Positions 1 to 7,687 of a stretch of DNA of 20,409 nt are shown here, in pieces. Within the stretch, counting starts at the first letter, position 1, and the number at the start of each line of letters is the position of its first letter. Below the pieces are notes generated by a model. It saw nothing but the letters and a program-made list of their open reading frames with translations, had not been told where the DNA came from and did not search any database. Origin of the DNA: Bacteriovoracaceae bacterium (GTDB lineage Bacteria; Bdellovibrionota; Bacteriovoracia; Bacteriovoracales; Bacteriovoracaceae); assembly GCA_947448095.1 (NCBI GenBank), contig CANFNN010000017.1, positions 1-20,409 on the forward strand, in the 5' to 3' direction. The translations under genes were made by a program, and so were the position numbers.

Positions 1-599
1 ATTTTCTGGGCCGCCATATCTTGAGTCATGAGAAAAGGCATCGGATGCGTATTTTTACTGGTAAATGCAGTGGCAATAAAACCGGGATGCACACAAGTAA
101 CGTAAATTCCTTCGTGAATTAAATCTACTGCTAGTCCTTCGCAAAATGTCGAAACAAAGGCCTTACTGGCGCCGTAATAACTCATTCCCGGAAGACCGTT
201 CAGTCCAGAGAGGGAGCTTATCGCTACAAAATGACCGTTTTTTTGCTTTAGAAAATGTGGAAGAGCTGCACTGAAAGTATGAATCATTCCCATGACGTTC
301 ACTTGCGTGAGCAATTTGCCTTTCTGGGTATCTGGAACAATTGTTTTAGGCATATTGAGACCTGCGTTTGCAATCACAACGTCTATCCCACCTAAGTCCA
401 AGGCAAATTGATCAATCGCAGTTTTAAGCGCCGCTTCGTCAGTCACATCGGCTTGGTAGTAGGAAAAACCTTTCGGCAAATTTTCGATCTCGGAGGGAGA
501 TTGAAAACCACAAACACCAACTTGCGAACCACTTTGGACAAACAGTTCACCTAGAGATTTACCAATTCCTGTAGAGCCACCTGTGATGAAAACGCGCAT
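1..599 (-). CDS. Classical short-chain dehydrogenase/reductase, 3' end beyond window edge
   Basis: NAD(P)-dependent oxidoreductase of the classical SDR family; the substrate cannot be told from sequence. The 199 visible residues include the Rossmann dinucleotide motif TGGSTGIG (residues 6-13), the structural NAG motif (78-80), a catalytic serine in ISSLSG (about 129) and the YGASK active-site pair (Tyr142, Lys146). The PG motif after the active site (HPGFIATAF, about 171-179) is also present. The C-terminal part runs off the left edge, so the gene is partial only because of the window. The ATG is preceded by GAGGA with an 8-base spacer. It lies one base after the stop of the upstream exonuclease gene, so the two are very likely co-transcribed. 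Family membership is firm; the physiological role is unknown. Confidence 0.93.
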   Translation of the reverse strand, partial: MRVFITGGSTGIGKSLGELFVQSGSQVGVCGFQSPSEIENLPKGFSYYQADVTDEAALKTAIDQFALDLGGIDVVIANAGLNMPKTIVPDTQKGKLLTQVNVMGMIHTFSAALPHFLKQKNGHFVAISSLSGLNGLPGMSYYGASKAFVSTFCEGLAVDLIHEGIYVTCVHPGFIATAFTSKNTHPMPFLMTQDMAAQK

Positions 600-600
600 G

Positions 601-1704
601 CTACTTGTCCTCTATTTTCAGCCCTCGAAGCATATTCGCCATGCTTGTCGTGGGTTCTGGATGATTATTTTTTTTAGGTTGAACAGGAGGAGGTGTTGCC
701 GGACGTGTGTCGCGTCTCTCCTCATTCAATTCTTCCTCTTGGATATACTCAGGATAAAAAGGCAGATCTGACTTATAAACAATTCGGTCTAGGTGTTTTA
801 CAAAACCAGACCAATGACCTGTAGAAGAATCCGTTTTCTTGATCATCTCCATTGAGCCCATTTTCGAATCCATCATATCAATCAAGTGCACTAAAAATGC
901 TTCAGAGGTCTGAGGGATCTTAGGCGAGCCATATTCATACTCTCCGTGATGAGACAGGAGAATGTGTTTGATATGCATTTTCGTATAATGAGGAAAGTTT
1001 TTAATCTTGTAAGCATAGCGATCAACAATCTCAAGCCCTTTTACAAGATGCCCGACTAGTTTTCCTTCTTCTGTGTATTCTACGTTCACGCCGTCCGTGA
1101 GCTCATAAATTTTACACAAATCATGAAGGATACAACCAGCAACTACATAGTTGTCATTCACGTGATAGTGACGAGACAAGTTCACTGCCAAATGCGTGCA
1201 AGAAAGAATGTGCTCAAGAAGACCTGACTTGTAAGCGTGATGAATGGATTTCCCGGCCTGCCAAGTTTTAAGCCTGCGAGAGATCTCTCCGTCGGTCACA
1301 ATATTTCTGAGCAAATCACGAATATAGACATCCGAGAGATTATCAATAATTGATAACAGTTCTTTGAACATCAGTTCAGGGTTCTGAGTCGACTTCATCA
1401 CAAAATCGTCTTCATTGACTTCAGAGCTGTTGATTTTTTCAATGTGGGATAAAATAAACTGCTTTCGGCCTTGGAAAAAGTTTAATTTTCCGCGCACTCG
1501 AACATAGGAGCTTTTAGAAATATTTTTTTCTACTTCTTCAGAATACTGCCAAAGCCTGGCCTCAAGGTCTCCGCTGGAGTCAGAAAGGATGACATTGAAG
1601 TACTTTCGTCCATCCTTGCCTTCCATCGTGTTAAAGATTTTGACGACAAAAACAGACTCAATTTCTTCCTTCCCATGAAGATCAGCGACAAAAATTTTGC
1701 TCAT
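601..1704 (-). CDS. YhaM-type 3'-5' exoribonuclease (OB-fold plus HD domain)
   Basis: Predicted 367-residue cytoplasmic nuclease. Residues about 10-95 look like an OB-fold nucleic-acid-binding domain, and about 155-290 form an HD phosphohydrolase domain. Visible metal ligands are His165, the HD pair His194-Asp195 (in ILHDLCK), the His252-His253 pair and Asp276. This architecture is that of the YhaM/CMP-binding-factor family, whose Bacillus member degrades RNA and single-stranded DNA from the 3' end. The last ~50 residues are a proline- and charge-rich tail of unknown role. An in-frame extension to 1800 exists, but I chose the ATG at 1704 because AAGAGGA sits 8 bases upstream and the OB domain begins directly after it. 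The gene is divergent from gap and heads a two-gene unit with the SDR. Confidence 0.88.
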   Translation of the reverse strand: MSKIFVADLHGKEEIESVFVVKIFNTMEGKDGRKYFNVILSDSSGDLEARLWQYSEEVEKNISKSSYVRVRGKLNFFQGRKQFILSHIEKINSSEVNEDDFVMKSTQNPELMFKELLSIIDNLSDVYIRDLLRNIVTDGEISRRLKTWQAGKSIHHAYKSGLLEHILSCTHLAVNLSRHYHVNDNYVVAGCILHDLCKIYELTDGVNVEYTEEGKLVGHLVKGLEIVDRYAYKIKNFPHYTKMHIKHILLSHHGEYEYGSPKIPQTSEAFLVHLIDMMDSKMGSMEMIKKTDSSTGHWSGFVKHLDRIVYKSDLPFYPEYIQEEELNEERRDTRPATPPPVQPKKNNHPEPTTSMANMLRGLKIEDK

Positions 1705-1891
1705 TGAAAAATTCCTCTTAAGGGACGGCAGAACATCTAGCGTCAAGTACCTAAAATAAGGATTACAGGCTACAGCGAATTCTTTGAATCCGCTACCCAA
1801 AACAATGCAGATGGAGTATGGTCCAAATACTTAAAATGTCTCTAATCTTGAACCTAAATATTTAATCCTGCCCAGTGACATGAGGAGTCTT
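1705..1891. promoter_or_regulatory. Divergent intergenic region between the exonuclease gene and gap
   Basis: This 187-base gap must hold the promoters of two divergent units. On the minus strand there is a TTGACG that resembles a -35 box, but no convincing -10 at the right distance. On the plus strand TAAAAT (1832-1837) is a possible -10 without a good -35. I see no clear operator. The gap gene has AGGAG ending 4 bases before its ATG. Promoter presence is inferred from layout; exact elements are not resolved. Confidence 0.4.
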
Positions 1892-2920
1892 ATGAAAAAT
1901 GTAAAAGTTGGTATTAACGGTGTTGGACGAATTGGACGTACAGTTCTTCGTGCCTACTTTGCTCGAATTGCTAAAAATATCGATACCAATATCGAAATCG
2001 TAGCGATCAATAATCCTGGTGACCTTAAGCCCTACGTTCATCTTTTAAAATATGATTCACTTCACGGAAAACTTGAAGGTGATTTTTCATTTAATACTGA
2101 TTCTTCAGAAATTAATTATCAGGGAAGAAAAATTAAATTCTTCAGTACTCGCAATCCGGAAGAAATCGACTGGTCTGCCTACGGTACACAAGTTGTGATC
2201 GACTGTACTGGGATCTTCAAAGATAAAGCGAAGCTTGGTCTTCACTTAAGAGGCACAGTAAAAAAAGTCATAATGTGTGCCCCTGGAAAGGACCTTGATG
2301 GAACTTTCGTTATGGGAATCAATAATGAAAAATATGATCATGAAAAACACCATATTATTTCAAATGCTTCGTGTACAACAAACTGCTTGGCGCCAGTTGT
2401 AAAAGTATTGCATGAAAACTTTGGGATTATTAACGGCTTAATGACTACTGTTCATGCCTTCACTTCTGACCAAAACCTTTTAGATAACGCTCACGATGAT
2501 CTTCGTCGTGCTCGTGCTGCTACTCTTTCTATGATCCCTACTTCTACGGGTGCTGCTAAAGCTCTCGGGGAAGTGATTCCTGAAATGCTAGGCAAACTAG
2601 ACGGCTACGCTGTTCGCGTTCCGACTCCAGATGTATCAATGGTTGATTTAACAGTTAATCTTGAGAAAAAAGCCACTAAAGCAGAAATCAATGAGGCGAT
2701 GAAAAAAGCTTCTCTTGGAAACCTTAAAGGAATTCTTGGTTACACTGAAGAAGAGCTCGTTTCTATGGATTACATGGGTGCGACTGAATCCTCTTACTTT
2801 GATTCAAAACTTACTAACGTCATGGGCAACATGGTAAAAATCGTTAGTTGGTATGATAATGAAGTTGGTTTTTCAAATCGCGTGATTGATCTGGCAAACT
2901 TCATTGGACAAAAACTCTAA
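1892..2920 (+). CDS. gap: Glyceraldehyde-3-phosphate dehydrogenase, type I
   Basis: Interconverts glyceraldehyde 3-phosphate and 1,3-bisphosphoglycerate in glycolysis/gluconeogenesis. The 342-residue length is standard. Visible are the Rossmann motif GINGVGRIGR (residues 7-16), the active-site block SNASCTTNCLAP with catalytic Cys161, the base His188, and the DLRRARAA and WYDNE motifs. An in-frame ATG at 1880 exists, but 1892 fits the family N-terminus and has AGGAG just upstream. Two sites are odd. Asn41 occupies the position of the NAD-specifying aspartate (Asp32 in Bacillus numbering), and Asn199-Ala200 replace the Leu187-Pro188 pair. These changes suggest relaxed or NADP(H)-leaning cofactor use. 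The gene is first in gap-pgk-tpiA-secG, with only 9 bases to pgk. Confidence 0.97.
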   Translation: MKNVKVGINGVGRIGRTVLRAYFARIAKNIDTNIEIVAINNPGDLKPYVHLLKYDSLHGKLEGDFSFNTDSSEINYQGRKIKFFSTRNPEEIDWSAYGTQVVIDCTGIFKDKAKLGLHLRGTVKKVIMCAPGKDLDGTFVMGINNEKYDHEKHHIISNASCTTNCLAPVVKVLHENFGIINGLMTTVHAFTSDQNLLDNAHDDLRRARAATLSMIPTSTGAAKALGEVIPEMLGKLDGYAVRVPTPDVSMVDLTVNLEKKATKAEINEAMKKASLGNLKGILGYTEEELVSMDYMGATESSYFDSKLTNVMGNMVKIVSWYDNEVGFSNRVIDLANFIGQKL

Positions 2921-2929
2921 AAGGTATTT

Positions 2930-4120
2930 ATGCAAATCAAATATATTCAGGATGCTGATCTCAAGGGAAAAAAAGTTTTAGTTCGTTTTGATTTCAACGT
3001 TCCGCTTTCAAAAACAGAACCGAGAACGATTACTGATACAAGCCGAATCGATCAGGCCATTCCCACTATTCGTTTGATGCTAGAAAAAGGTGCCTCAAAG
3101 ATTATCATGATATCCCACTTGGGTCGTCCTGATGGAGAAGTAAATCCTAAGTATTCTCTTGAGCCTGTCGCTGTCTACCTTGCTTCTAAGCTTGGAACAG
3201 ACGTGATTCTTTCCGAGTCTGCCATCGAAAATGGTGTCAAAAACCTCCTTCATTTGCCAGAAACGAAACTAGTGCTTTTAGAAAACATTCGCTTTCTTCC
3301 GGGTGAAGAAAAAAATGATATGGAGCTGGCCGAAAAGCTCGCCCAGTATGGGGATGTTTATGTGAATGATGCCTTTGGTGCTGCTCACAGAAAACATGCT
3401 TCAACTTATGCGATTAATGCTTTTTTCAAAAACCGTGCCTATGCTGGACTGTTGATGAAAAAAGAAATTGATTCACTCTCTACTCTTTTAGAAAAACCGG
3501 CAAAACCTTTTGTCGCAATTATTGGTGGAGCGAAAGTTTCAGATAAAATCAAAACCATCGAAAGAATGCTCGTCATGGTTGATACCCTCTTGATTGGTGG
3601 GGCCATGGCCTATCCATTCTTAAAAGCCAAGGGTGCAACAATTGGTAAATCTCTTTGTAGTGATGAAGATGTGGCCTTGGCCAAACATCTTCTTGCAGCA
3701 GATAAGGGTGGAAAGATTCAACTGCCTAAAGATCACGTTGTCTCAGATAAGTTTGATGGAGCACCTTCTCCGTGCGTAGGAACAAGTATTCCAGAAGATC
3801 AAATGGGTCTTGATATTGGTCCTCAAACAATTAAATCTTATTCAGAACATATTGCGACTGCGAAAACCATTTTCTGGAATGGACCGATGGGACTGTTTGA
3901 GAATAAAGATTTTGCCAAAGGAACCATGGCCATAGCTCACGCAGCGGCTTCCAACACCAATGCTTTTTCTGTTGTGGGTGGTGGAGATTCGGTTGCGGCC
4001 GTTCAACAGTCTGGTGAGGCTGATAAGTTTTCTCACGTTTCGACTGGTGGTGGAGCGAGTCTTGAGTTTATTGAAAAAGGCGAGCTCCCTGGAGTTCAGG
4101 CCCTTAAATACGGAGTATAG
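2930..4120 (+). CDS. pgk: Phosphoglycerate kinase
   Basis: Catalyses transfer of phosphate from 1,3-bisphosphoglycerate to ADP in the cytoplasm. The 396-residue protein has the usual two-domain plan. The N-terminal substrate domain carries VRFDFNVP and SHLGRPDG, and the C-terminal nucleotide domain carries GGAKVSDKI and the glycine-rich VVGGGDSVAA and STGGGASLEF segments. Length and motif order are typical, with no truncation or odd residue noted. The start ATG follows AAGG with a 5-base spacer and lies 9 bases after gap. The stop is 2 bases before tpiA, so the three glycolytic genes form one tight unit. Confidence 0.98.
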   Translation: MQIKYIQDADLKGKKVLVRFDFNVPLSKTEPRTITDTSRIDQAIPTIRLMLEKGASKIIMISHLGRPDGEVNPKYSLEPVAVYLASKLGTDVILSESAIENGVKNLLHLPETKLVLLENIRFLPGEEKNDMELAEKLAQYGDVYVNDAFGAAHRKHASTYAINAFFKNRAYAGLLMKKEIDSLSTLLEKPAKPFVAIIGGAKVSDKIKTIERMLVMVDTLLIGGAMAYPFLKAKGATIGKSLCSDEDVALAKHLLAADKGGKIQLPKDHVVSDKFDGAPSPCVGTSIPEDQMGLDIGPQTIKSYSEHIATAKTIFWNGPMGLFENKDFAKGTMAIAHAAASNTNAFSVVGGGDSVAAVQQSGEADKFSHVSTGGGASLEFIEKGELPGVQALKYGV

Positions 4121-4122
4121 TT

Positions 4123-4863
4123 ATGACTAAGCTTTTAGTCGCCAACTGGAAGATGAATAAAAATGAAATTGAAGTAAAAGATTTTTTTACAGATTTTTTA
4201 CCGAAATATTCTCACAAGCGCTCGGCTTGGATTGCTCCTCAAGCGATTCACTTCTCGCTTGTTCATCAGCTGGGACAAACCAAAGGCGTCAAAGCAGGTC
4301 TTCAAAACTGCTCAGAAAATCTCAGTGGCGCCTTCACAGGAGAAATTTCTCCGCGCACTTTTAAAGAAATGGGTGGAGACTTTGTCATTCTAGGTCATTC
4401 TGAGCGGCGCCAATTATTTCAAGAAACTTCAAAACTCCTCAACGCAAAAGTGAAAACTGCCCTCAAAGAGGGCCTAAAAGTCATCTACTGCGTGGGTGAG
4501 ACACTTCCGGAAAGAGAAGCGATGCAAACTCTCTCCATTGTGGGAGACCAGATTCATCAAGGTCTTAATGATATGACTGAGGCTTCGGCCGAGAATTTGA
4601 TCGTTGCTTATGAACCGGTTTGGGCGATTGGAACCGGTAAAACCGCTACTCCTGCCCAGGCCCAAGAAGTGCATGCCTTTATCCGCGGCGAGCTTAAAAA
4701 GAAATTCCCGGCCTTTGGCGAAAAAGTTCAACTTCTCTACGGCGGAAGTGAGAAACCAGATAACGTTGAGGAATTACTAGGCCAAAAAGATATTGATGGC
4801 GGTCTGGTGGGTGGCGCAAGCCTTAAGGCCCAGGATTTTCTTGCACTGTGCGGTGATAAATAG
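4123..4863 (+). CDS. tpiA: Triose-phosphate isomerase
   Basis: Interconverts dihydroxyacetone phosphate and glyceraldehyde 3-phosphate. The 246-residue TIM barrel shows the N-terminal NWKMN motif with the catalytic lysine (Lys10), the electrophilic histidine in GHSERR (His92), and the catalytic glutamate Glu164 in AYEPVWAIGTGKT, which leads into the mobile phosphate-gripping loop 6. The YGGS phosphate-binding motif follows near residue 206. A GGAG sits 7 bases before the ATG, inside the last codons of pgk, so translation is probably coupled. The gene is followed after 69 bases by secG, a common order in Proteobacteria and relatives. Confidence 0.98.
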   Translation: MTKLLVANWKMNKNEIEVKDFFTDFLPKYSHKRSAWIAPQAIHFSLVHQLGQTKGVKAGLQNCSENLSGAFTGEISPRTFKEMGGDFVILGHSERRQLFQETSKLLNAKVKTALKEGLKVIYCVGETLPEREAMQTLSIVGDQIHQGLNDMTEASAENLIVAYEPVWAIGTGKTATPAQAQEVHAFIRGELKKKFPAFGEKVQLLYGGSEKPDNVEELLGQKDIDGGLVGGASLKAQDFLALCGDK

Positions 4864-4873
4864 CTGTTTTTGA

Positions 4874-4902
4874 TTGGAAAGAGCCCGGAATTACTGTTAA
4901 AT
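4874..4902 (+). promoter_or_regulatory. Possible secondary sigma-70-type promoter for secG
   Basis: TTGGAA (4874-4879) and TTAAAT (4897-4902) are separated by 17 bases, each matching 4 of 6 consensus positions. Transcription would start about 24 bases before the secG ATG. It could add to read-through from gap-pgk-tpiA. This is weak evidence in AT-rich DNA. Confidence 0.3.
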
Positions 4903-4932
4903 AGATTTCACATTATTTGGAGATAAGTCTTT

Positions 4933-5340
4933 ATGGTTACAATGCTCATTGCGCTTCACGTTCTTATTTGTGTTCTTCTCGTTGTTACAGTTCTTCTTCA
5001 GTTCGGTAAAGGAGCTGAGATGGGCGCTGTTATGGGTGGAGGCGCTTCACAAGCAGTTTTCTCTAGCTCAGCGAAGGGAAACTTTTTAACTAAATTAACA
5101 ACAGTTTTGGCGATTGGTTTTATGGTGAACTCGATTGTTCTTACAACTATCAAGTCACGAGAATCAAAGCGTTCACTTTTTGATAACGAAGCTCCGATTG
5201 CAGCTCCGCTTAATTCTGATGTTCAAGCATTAGAAACAAAGAAAGTTGAAACAGTTCCAGCTGCAGCGACTGAAACTCCTGCTACAACTGCTCCGGCAGC
5301 AAAAGTAGAAACTGCTCCGGTAACTGAAACGAAAAAATAA
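4933..5340 (+). CDS. secG: Preprotein translocase subunit SecG
   Basis: Small inner-membrane subunit of the SecYEG channel that assists SecA-driven export. The 135-residue protein has two hydrophobic segments (about residues 2-22 and 55-74). They flank the family-typical glycine-rich loop with LLQFGKGAEMGAVMGGGASQ and the SSSAKGNFLTK segment. Residues from about 80 on form an Ala/Pro/Thr/Glu-rich tail, longer than in many SecG proteins and probably disordered. GGAG lies 10 bases before the ATG at 4933; an ATG three codons later is an alternative start. It follows tpiA and ends just before a strong terminator. Confidence 0.93.
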   Translation: MVTMLIALHVLICVLLVVTVLLQFGKGAEMGAVMGGGASQAVFSSSAKGNFLTKLTTVLAIGFMVNSIVLTTIKSRESKRSLFDNEAPIAAPLNSDVQALETKKVETVPAAATETPATTAPAAKVETAPVTETKK

Positions 5341-5367
5341 GAATTAATATTTTAATTTTTGAATATA

Positions 5368-5395
5368 GGGACAAGGGAACTTGTCCCTTTTTTTT
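5368..5395 (+). terminator. Rho-independent terminator after secG
   Basis: A perfect 8-bp stem GGGACAAG/CTTGTCCC (5368-5375 and 5380-5387) with a GGAA loop is followed by eight T residues. It closes the gap-pgk-tpiA-secG unit. On the opposite strand the hairpin is followed only by a mixed A/T stretch, so it would be a weak stop for the convergent HD-GYP gene. Confidence 0.93.
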
Positions 5396-5397
5396 AC

Positions 5398-6534
5398 CTA
5401 GACTTTTTTCTTAGCACTTGGATCAAAGACTTTGATCTTACCAAAATCCAATTCTTTTTCGATTTTTCTAATCTCTTCAATCGGCAATTTGGCATAAGGC
5501 AGAGTTGGGTCAAAGGAATCAGAAAGTTTTAAATCACGGGTATACTCAGCTCGCACGTAGCGAACATGCTGATCAAAAATATCAAAGATATCTGGGTCAA
5601 GTTTGATCGAGCGAAATTTCCGCATAGTATTCATGGCTTCTGGAATCGAGAGCACTTCATTATAAGAGCGCTTGGTCGTGATCGCGTCGAAGAAATCCGC
5701 AATAGTACAAACCCTTGCAAGTAAATGAATCTGCTCTTTGCCTTTGAGTTTGGCGGGATATCCCGTTCCATCAATATTTTCGTGATGCTCGTGAACAATT
5801 CGAGAAATGATTTTCAGATCAATATCATCACTGACTTCGCAGTGACCGTTTAACAGAAGTTCTAATCCAAAATCGGGATGTTTTTTAATCATCTGGTACT
5901 CTTCATCATTGAGTCCCCCAGGATTGTTCAGGATGTGAGTAGGGATTTTGACTTTGCCTAAGTCATGAAGAAGTCCCCCTAGCCCAGCATGGATCAGCTG
6001 ACTTCTTGAGGCTTTGGGATTAATGGCTTTATAAATAGTGATACAATACATCGACACATTGATGGAGTGATCATAGGTATAAAAATCATGAAAGCTTAAA
6101 TTACCAATGAGATTTCTCAAACTATCAATATTGTGGTGATCAAGCATGTCGACCATTGCACCCACAACTTCTTTGCAGCCTTCAATACTTTGCGAAAGAT
6201 AATCAGTTGAAAATTGATCCTTATCAAAAATATTATTCAGATAATCCAGCGCTGAGCTTTTAATGGCGGTGGCCTTATTCACTTCACTCGTATCTGAATT
6301 CACAAAGCTTCGAAGATAAATACTTCGCTGGTCTTCCGGCACATATATTTGAAAATATTTACGATGATAATCTTCAAGATCTTCTTTGGTGAGAATTCCT
6401 TGGGCGGGAAAAATTCTGACAAATTTTTCTTTCTCTTTAATCGATGAGGAATTTACAAATAGGTCATAGGCAAGGGGTTTGCCCACTTGAATCAGGTCAT
6501 ATCTGACCGAAAAAAAACTCCGTCTTTTTTCCAT
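5398..6534 (-). CDS. HD-GYP domain protein, probable cyclic di-GMP phosphodiesterase
   Basis: Predicted 378-residue cytoplasmic protein. Residues about 150-340 form an HD-GYP domain, a family that hydrolyses cyclic di-GMP. Visible ligands are His156, the HD pair His190-Asp191 in LLHDLGK, His219, and the HEHHENIDGTGYP block (248-260), which contains the GYP signature. The ~145-residue N-terminal region has no recognised sensory domain and no membrane segment. A longer reading frame begins at a TTG (6582) inside the neighbouring ssb terminator, so I chose the ATG at 6534. There is no Shine-Dalgarno sequence at the normal distance, and a TACAAT box lies only 8 bases upstream inside a palindrome. 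It probably contributes to c-di-GMP control of motility or surface behaviour, but the input signal is unknown. Confidence 0.88.
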   Translation of the reverse strand: MEKRRSFFSVRYDLIQVGKPLAYDLFVNSSSIKEKEKFVRIFPAQGILTKEDLEDYHRKYFQIYVPEDQRSIYLRSFVNSDTSEVNKATAIKSSALDYLNNIFDKDQFSTDYLSQSIEGCKEVVGAMVDMLDHHNIDSLRNLIGNLSFHDFYTYDHSINVSMYCITIYKAINPKASRSQLIHAGLGGLLHDLGKVKIPTHILNNPGGLNDEEYQMIKKHPDFGLELLLNGHCEVSDDIDLKIISRIVHEHHENIDGTGYPAKLKGKEQIHLLARVCTIADFFDAITTKRSYNEVLSIPEAMNTMRKFRSIKLDPDIFDIFDQHVRYVRAEYTRDLKLSDSFDPTLPYAKLPIEEIRKIEKELDFGKIKVFDPSAKKKV

Positions 6535-6554
6535 AGGTGAATATTGTATCACCT
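6535..6554 (-). promoter_or_regulatory. Palindrome centred on a -10-like box, abutting the HD-GYP start
   Basis: AGGTGA (6535-6540) and TCACCT (6549-6554) form a perfect 6+8+6 inverted repeat. On the minus strand the 8-base centre contains TACAAT (6548 down to 6543), a good -10 hexamer. No clear -35 is seen 16-18 bases upstream. Transcription from it would begin about 2-3 bases before the ATG. It may be an operator plus promoter core. Confidence 0.4.
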
Positions 6555-6580
6555 TCAAAAATTTTAGGGTGGAAAGCAAC

Positions 6581-6603
6581 AAAAAGGCCCACTTACGTGG
6601 GCC
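6581..6603 (-). terminator. Rho-independent terminator after ssb
   Basis: Read on the minus strand, GGCCCAC, a 4-base GTAA loop and GTGGGCC form a perfect 7-bp GC-rich stem, followed by TTTTT. It lies 31 bases after the ssb stop codon and separates ssb from the HD-GYP gene. Confidence 0.88.
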
Positions 6604-6634
6604 CTTAAAAGTCTAAATACTTGTTATTTGAAAA

Positions 6635-7084
6635 CTAGAACGGGATATCATCTGAAGCAAAGTGAGCATCATTAGAAATCTGGTATTCTTGATTCATATT
6701 CTCAGCAGCAGGGGCCTGATTAGAAGACTTATCAACCGTTGTGTTGTTAGTTGCAGTTGCACCACCGATAAACTGAACAGTCGTGGCCATAGTTTCTGTT
6801 GTGTAACGTTTAGTTCCGTCTTTATCATCCCATGAACGAGTTTGAAGACGGCCTTCTACGAATGCTTGACGACCTTTGGCCAGATACTGGTTACAAAGTT
6901 CAGCAAGTTTTCCCCAAACGACAATACGGTGCCATTCAGTTTTTTCTTGTTTTTGACCTTGTTTGTCAGTCCAAGCTTCAGTTGTGGCCATAGAGAAGTT
7001 GCACACAGCAGCTCCGCCCGGAGTGTATTTCAACTCTGGATCTTGTCCTAGACGACCTAATAAAATTACTTTGTTTACGCTCAT
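6635..7084 (-). CDS. ssb: Single-stranded DNA-binding protein
   Basis: Binds and protects single-stranded DNA in replication, recombination and repair. The 149-residue protein has an N-terminal OB fold (about 1-105) with NKVILLGRLGQDPELKYTP and the EWHRIVVWGKLAE segment. It ends in a flexible linker and the acidic tip DDIPF, which in other SSBs docks partner proteins. I chose the ATG at 7084 over an upstream in-frame ATG because it fits the family N-terminus and is preceded by AAGGAG. The gene appears to be a single transcription unit: it has its own terminator and a 189-base upstream gap with a possible operator. Confidence 0.97.
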   Translation of the reverse strand: MSVNKVILLGRLGQDPELKYTPGGAAVCNFSMATTEAWTDKQGQKQEKTEWHRIVVWGKLAELCNQYLAKGRQAFVEGRLQTRSWDDKDGTKRYTTETMATTVQFIGGATATNNTTVDKSSNQAPAAENMNQEYQISNDAHFASDDIPF

Positions 7085-7273
7085 AAATGCTCCTTCGCAT
7101 GGGAGATACAGGAAATAGTTATGTATACTATTCAACCTTAATACCTCAGGTTTTATTTTTTAGAAAAGGAATTTTTTCTTTCCTTTCCTGACCTCTCCCA
7201 ATGAAAAATTGAAGCCAACTTGTAGCAGTCTAAGCGTAAGAAATTAGGAGTAAATTGATGCAAGTCTGAAAAA
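7085..7273 (-). promoter_or_regulatory. ssb upstream region with inverted repeat
   Basis: This non-coding gap carries AATAGT-7-ACTATT (7114-7132), a perfect 6+7+6 inverted repeat that overlaps a TATACA -10-like sequence on the minus strand, about 35-40 bases before the ssb start. Further upstream AAAGGAA/TTCCTTT (7165-7186) forms a weak A/T-rich stem that might end the upstream gene. No LexA box known to me matches exactly. Confidence 0.35.
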
Positions 7274-7687
7274 TTACTGGCGAAGTGATTGGGAATTTTC
7301 TTTAGACTGACGACCACGGTGCATGACTGGACTCTCTGGATTTTGTTTAAGAAACTCCTCTACTTTTCGGCGAGCAAGTTTCACATCTTTTTTGTACCAA
7401 GTGGGATCAAACCCACAAAAAGGACACTTGAGATCTTTTCGGTATAAAGACTTGTGAGTGCTTTCAAAAATGATCCAAATAATCGGGAGAGCGGCTACAC
7501 CATTCCACGCAAACCAACTGTAAGTCGCAGCAGTGAAAACAAAACCTAAAGTTAAGATTTGAAAGTAGTGGCGAACCATCAGGCGGCGAGAATAGCGAAT
7601 GACTCGAGGAGAACGACAAAGAGCACAGAAGCATTCTGTCTTTTCATTTTTATTCGGCTTAAATGTCTGATGAGATAATTTGGCCAT
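7274..7687 (-). CDS. Small zinc-ribbon membrane protein of unknown function
   Basis: Predicted 137-residue protein that I cannot assign to a named family. The N-terminal cytoplasmic part has a CFCALC cysteine cluster near residue 25. A hydrophobic stretch (about 42-75) is enough for one or two membrane spans. A second cluster, CPFCGF, follows near residue 90, then a basic Lys/Arg-rich tail. Two CxxC pairs on either side of the membrane segment suggest a split zinc ribbon or rubredoxin-like knuckle. The reading frame continues upstream to 7954, but that part looks non-coding. The ATG at 7687 has AGGAG five bases upstream. It could be an assembly or sensing factor, but no partner is evident. 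Confidence 0.65.
   Translation of the reverse strand: MAKLSHQTFKPNKNEKTECFCALCRSPRVIRYSRRLMVRHYFQILTLGFVFTAATYSWFAWNGVAALPIIWIIFESTHKSLYRKDLKCPFCGFDPTWYKKDVKLARRKVEEFLKQNPESPVMHRGRQSKENSQSLRQ

Noticed and set aside
6535..6582. TTG start at 6582 for the HD-GYP gene
   Set aside because: This codon lies inside the T-run of the ssb terminator, and the resulting N-terminus has no support.
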